From: JBARKJ01 sp049801375
Lineage (GTDB): Bacteria > Nitrospirota > JACRHJ01
Assembly (NCBI GenBank): GCA_049801375.1
Contig: JBARKJ010000141.1
Location: forward strand, 1-7,090
DNA: 7,090 bases
Direction: 5' to 3'
The translations under genes and the position numbers were made by a program. Under the pieces are notes generated by a model. The model made no database searches. It was not told the DNA's origin and saw only the letters and a list, made by a program, of their open reading frames with translations. This document shows, in pieces, positions 5,443 to 7,090 of this stretch (its first letter is position 1; each line of letters begins with the position of its first letter).

Positions 5443-6087
5443 CTACTGGAGCCGTCTATTCATCTGCAAGGCAGGCACGCCGAACGTTATGGACACCGCA
5501 GTCCCATTACCGAAGACGACGGACGAGCCGTTACTTGATACTGCCATCTTTACTGCGGTCGCCGGGTATATCTTGAGCTTAATCATGGCCCTGTCGCCAT
5601 TACTTCTCATTACGCCATCCATGTCCACGGTCCCTGTAAACCGCACCACCTCTCCGCTCCCGGTGAACGTGCCCGTTGCCGGGTCATAGGTCACGCTATC
5701 GTGGTTGTCCAGCCTGATGACACCGAAGCCCATGGTCTGGGCGGCCAGGACGCGCTCGGCCTGTCTCAACATGAATGAACCGCTAAAGCCGAGCCAGGCA
5801 CCGCCGCCGGGGAAGCTTAGCGTCCCTGCCGTCGTACCGGATAGGTTGTTGAATGCCACCGTCATGTTGTCGGGCCCCCCATTGTTCCTGGCAATGCGAG
5901 GGGGTAGTATCCCATGGGGGTGGGTCCCGACGCTCAGCACGGAGAAGTTCGCGGTCCTCAATGCGCCGTCGAAAAACAGTGTTGAGGTGGAGTTACTAAA
6001 AATCGATCTGTGCGGCATTGCAAAGGCTGTTAATGAAAGAAATACCAGAAAAACGATTACTAAAACGGATAAAAATATCTTCTTCAT
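5443..6087 (-). CDS. Unrecognised secreted protein, 214 aa
   Basis: I do not recognise this protein. The start at 6087 (MKKIFLSVL) is chosen because AGGAGG lies four bases upstream; the reading frame stays open to a further ATG at 6117, which has no ribosome site and would spoil the signal peptide. The signal peptide (1-23) has KK, a long hydrophobic core and cleavage after AFA. The mature part is rich in Gly, Ser, Thr, Asn and Val with alternating beta pattern (LSFPGGGAWLGFSGSFML, VTYDPATGTFTGSGEVVRFTG), and without cysteines, so a beta-sandwich or beta-barrel-like extracytoplasmic protein is likely. The segment DPATGTFTGSGEVVRFTG recalls modules in which a value and its range are described in short beta hairpins, but this is weak. 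It is a single gene convergent with the preceding one and downstream of arsC. Confidence 0.78.
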   Translation of the reverse strand: MKKIFLSVLVIVFLVFLSLTAFAMPHRSIFSNSTSTLFFDGALRTANFSVLSVGTHPHGILPPRIARNNGGPDNMTVAFNNLSGTTAGTLSFPGGGAWLGFSGSFMLRQAERVLAAQTMGFGVIRLDNHDSVTYDPATGTFTGSGEVVRFTGTVDMDGVMRSNGDRAMIKLKIYPATAVKMAVSSNGSSVVFGNGTAVSITFGVPALQMNRRLQ

Positions 6088-6091
6088 TCTG

Positions 6092-6097
6092 CCTCCT
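6092..6097 (-). promoter_or_regulatory. Ribosome binding site that fixes the start of the secreted protein
   Basis: The minus strand reads AGGAGG, four bases (CAGA), then ATG at 6087. The longer start at 6117 has no comparable site upstream. Confidence 0.8.
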
Positions 6098-6140
6098 TTC
6101 CCGTTATGGGTTGGCAATTATTTTCGGATGAACGGACATA

Positions 6141-6170
6141 TTAATACCTCAAACCGGCAAAAAAATCCAA
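6141..6170 (-). promoter_or_regulatory. Weak candidate promoter for the secreted-protein gene
   Basis: On the minus strand TTGGAT (6170-6165), an 18-bp spacer and TATTAA (6146-6141) could serve as -35 and -10 boxes, about 55 bases before the start codon. Both boxes are imperfect. The surrounding DNA is AT-rich, which raises the chance of a false match. Confidence 0.3.
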
Positions 6171-6196
6171 TTAACCATTCTTAACAATTAATCATT
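6169..6196 (+). repeat. Two 11-bp direct repeats between arsC and the secreted-protein gene
   Basis: AATTAACCATT (6169-6179) and AATTAATCATT (6186-6196) match at ten of eleven bases with a 17-bp period. They sit just after the arsC stop and just upstream of the candidate promoter, a plausible place for regulator binding, but AT-rich DNA produces such repeats by chance. Confidence 0.4.
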
Positions 6197-6197
6197 A

Positions 6198-6623
6198 TTA
6201 AAAAGATGCGTTTTTAATCCTTCTTATAAATTCAACCACCTTCCCCATTATCTCGTCCCTGGCCCGGCGGAATTCGGCCAGCACTTTTTCCTCGCTCCCT
6301 CTCGTCCTCACCGGGTCATCGACAGGCCAGTGGAGCCTTTTGATTTCCGGGGGAGTCGCCGGGCAGAGGGATTCCGCATGTCCGCACAGCGTGACTATGA
6401 TGTCCATGCGGTTTAAAAGCTCGCGGTCTATGGCCTTCGAAGTCTGGCCGGAAATATCTATCCCCAACTCCGCCATGACCTTTGCGGCGTTTTCATTCAC
6501 GCCCACAGGGGTCAGGCCCGCGCTGTAAACCTCCAGATCTCCCCCGCCGTAACGTCTTGCAAACCCTTCCGCCATCTGGCTCCGGCAGGAGTTGCCGGTG
6601 CATAGAAACATAACCTTAACCAT
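6198..6623 (-). CDS. arsC: Arsenate reductase ArsC, thioredoxin-coupled (low-molecular-weight phosphatase fold)
   Basis: ArsC reduces arsenate to arsenite in the cytosol, with electrons from thioredoxin through a three-cysteine relay. The 141-aa protein matches the S. aureus/B. subtilis type: P-loop CTGNSCRS with nucleophile C8, C13 and R14; the redox pair C80 and C87 in VTLCGHAESLCP; and the general acid Asp in DDP (102-104). All relay residues are present, so it should be active and is an arsenate reductase rather than a plain tyrosine phosphatase. The start at 6623 is chosen for the AAGGAG six bases upstream and because the family begins just before the P-loop; an ATG at 6647 in frame would add eight residues without a ribosome site. 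It lies 65 bases downstream of arsM, probably in one operon: its product arsenite is the substrate of ArsM. Confidence 0.93.
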   Translation of the reverse strand: MVKVMFLCTGNSCRSQMAEGFARRYGGGDLEVYSAGLTPVGVNENAAKVMAELGIDISGQTSKAIDRELLNRMDIIVTLCGHAESLCPATPPEIKRLHWPVDDPVRTRGSEEKVLAEFRRARDEIMGKVVEFIRRIKNASF

Positions 6624-6628
6624 CAAGG

Positions 6629-6634
6629 CTCCTT
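6629..6634 (-). promoter_or_regulatory. Ribosome binding site of arsC
   Basis: The minus strand reads AAGGAG, CCTTG, ATG. It decides for the start at 6623 and overlaps the end of the inverted repeat at 6631-6649. Confidence 0.75.
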
Positions 6635-6649
6635 GAAACCGTTTCAAAG
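6631..6649. repeat. Inverted repeat with 9-bp arms upstream of arsC
   Basis: CCTTGAAAC-C-GTTTCAAAG is symmetrical except for one pair. The one-base centre makes an RNA hairpin unlikely and a protein-binding site more likely. The TTGA...TCAA halves loosely recall ArsR operators, but the position over the ribosome site and the absence of a visible promoter argue for caution. Confidence 0.45.
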
Positions 6650-6657
6650 TTTTTGGC

Positions 6658-6682
6658 GCTACCTTTTTCCCAAAAAGGTAGC
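6658..6682. repeat. Strong hairpin in the arsM-arsC gap
   Basis: GCTACCTTTTT-CCC-AAAAAGGTAGC is a perfect 11-bp stem with a three-base loop. It begins 6 bases after the arsM stop on the minus strand. No T-run follows on that strand (GCCAAAAAC comes next), so it is not a standard terminator. It may protect the arsM end of the transcript, attenuate arsC, or be a small palindromic repeat. Confidence 0.7.
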
Positions 6683-6688
6683 AAAGGT

Positions 6689-7090
6689 TTACTTCTTCGC
6701 CAGCACTTTTATGCTCCGAAGTCCCAGGTCGCTCACGTTATCCTTTGTGACAATCCCGCAGCCGCACGTGGTCTCCGCGAGAAACGACGCATCGTCCATC
6801 GAGAGAACGGTCACGTCAGTAAACCCCGCGCGTTTAACCGCGGATATGTAATCGTCGTACTTTACCGCGCCCGAAACGCAGCCGGTATAGGCCTCGACGT
6901 TTTCCACTACCGCGCGCGGCAGATCCTTGGTCAGCACGATATCCGATACCATCAGCCTGCCGCCGCTTTTCAGGACGCGGTACGATTCGGAAAAAGTCTT
7001 GTCTTTATCTACAGACAGGTTTATCACGCAGTTGCTGATTACGCAGTCTATGGAGGAATCGGCCACGGGCAAGGCTTCTATTTCGCCGTG
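6689..7090 (-). CDS. arsM: Arsenite S-adenosylmethionine methyltransferase ArsM, C-terminal part
   Basis: ArsM methylates arsenite with S-adenosylmethionine to methylated arsenicals, some volatile. The 133 residues in the window start inside the Rossmann domain; the SAM-binding GxGxG part lies beyond the right edge. The visible opening GEIEALPVADSSIDCVISNCVINLS is the family's post-SAM motif, and NCVINLS is a strong ArsM marker. Then come SYRVLKSGGRLMVSDIV and the arsenic-site segment GCVSGA, whose cysteine codon is at 6878-6880 and corresponds to a conserved As(III)-binding Cys. A CGC pair (codons 6764-6766 and 6758-6760) near the C terminus may supply further thiol ligands. It is read into the window from the right with no start visible; the internal TTG at 7072 is not the start. 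It is followed by arsC on the same strand. Confidence 0.93.
   Translation of the reverse strand, partial: HGEIEALPVADSSIDCVISNCVINLSVDKDKTFSESYRVLKSGGRLMVSDIVLTKDLPRAVVENVEAYTGCVSGAVKYDDYISAVKRAGFTDVTVLSMDDASFLAETTCGCGIVTKDNVSDLGLRSIKVLAKK

Noticed and set aside
6618..6634. CAAGG/CCTTG pairing hiding the arsC ribosome site
   Set aside because: The loop would be only two bases, which does not form stably.
6624..6647. Longer arsC start at 6647
   Set aside because: It would add MKRFQGAL without a ribosome site, overlapping the inverted repeat. The start at 6623 has AAGGAG and matches the usual family N terminus.
1..7090. CRISPR arrays, tRNA or rRNA genes, insertion-sequence transposases
   Set aside because: No regularly spaced repeats, tRNA-like cloverleaf arms or transposase motifs were seen on either strand.

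Overview
The window looks like chromosomal DNA of a Gram-negative bacterium. It is GC-rich in most genes, has sigma-70-type promoters and encodes two proteins with Sec signal peptides. The protein flavour (HspR-linked chaperones, ArsM with a thioredoxin-type ArsC, ATTCCC/GGGAAT palindromic repeats) suggests a deltaproteobacterial or Nitrospirota-like lineage. That placement is an impression, not something the sequence proves.

Region 1 (1-4735, minus strand) is a heat-shock operon in the order hsp20 - dnaJ - hspR - [small inserted gene] - clpB. clpB runs off the left edge. The first three genes are tightly coupled: one base separates hsp20 from dnaJ, and dnaJ and hspR share an ATGA overlap. 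A strong promoter (TTGACA, 17 bp, CATAAT) precedes hsp20. Its -35 box lies inside a sequence resembling the HspR operator HAIR, so the HspR made in the operon probably represses the operon. dnaK and grpE are not in the window.

Between hspR and clpB lies a 332-bp unit (2386-2717) bounded by inverted ~50-bp repeats, each with an ATTCCC...GGGAAT palindrome. It carries one AT-rich gene for an 80-aa protein whose N terminus resembles cold-shock/OB-fold proteins. This is the most unusual part of the window: a MITE-like, gene-bearing element placed in frame with the direction of a chaperone operon.

Region 2 (4728-5383, plus strand) is a divergent gene for a small secreted protein. Its promoter overlaps the heat-shock promoter and the HAIR-like site, and it may be leaderless. 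It ends at a strong bidirectional terminator shared with the convergent gene.

Region 3 (5443-6087, minus strand) encodes an unrecognised secreted protein of 214 aa, followed upstream by a short AT-rich intergenic stretch.

Region 4 (6198-7090, minus strand) is an arsenic pair. The C-terminal part of an arsM-type arsenite methyltransferase (cut by the right edge) is followed by a complete thioredoxin-type arsenate reductase arsC. The gap between them holds two inverted-repeat structures. No gene-free stretch in the window exceeds 300 bases.
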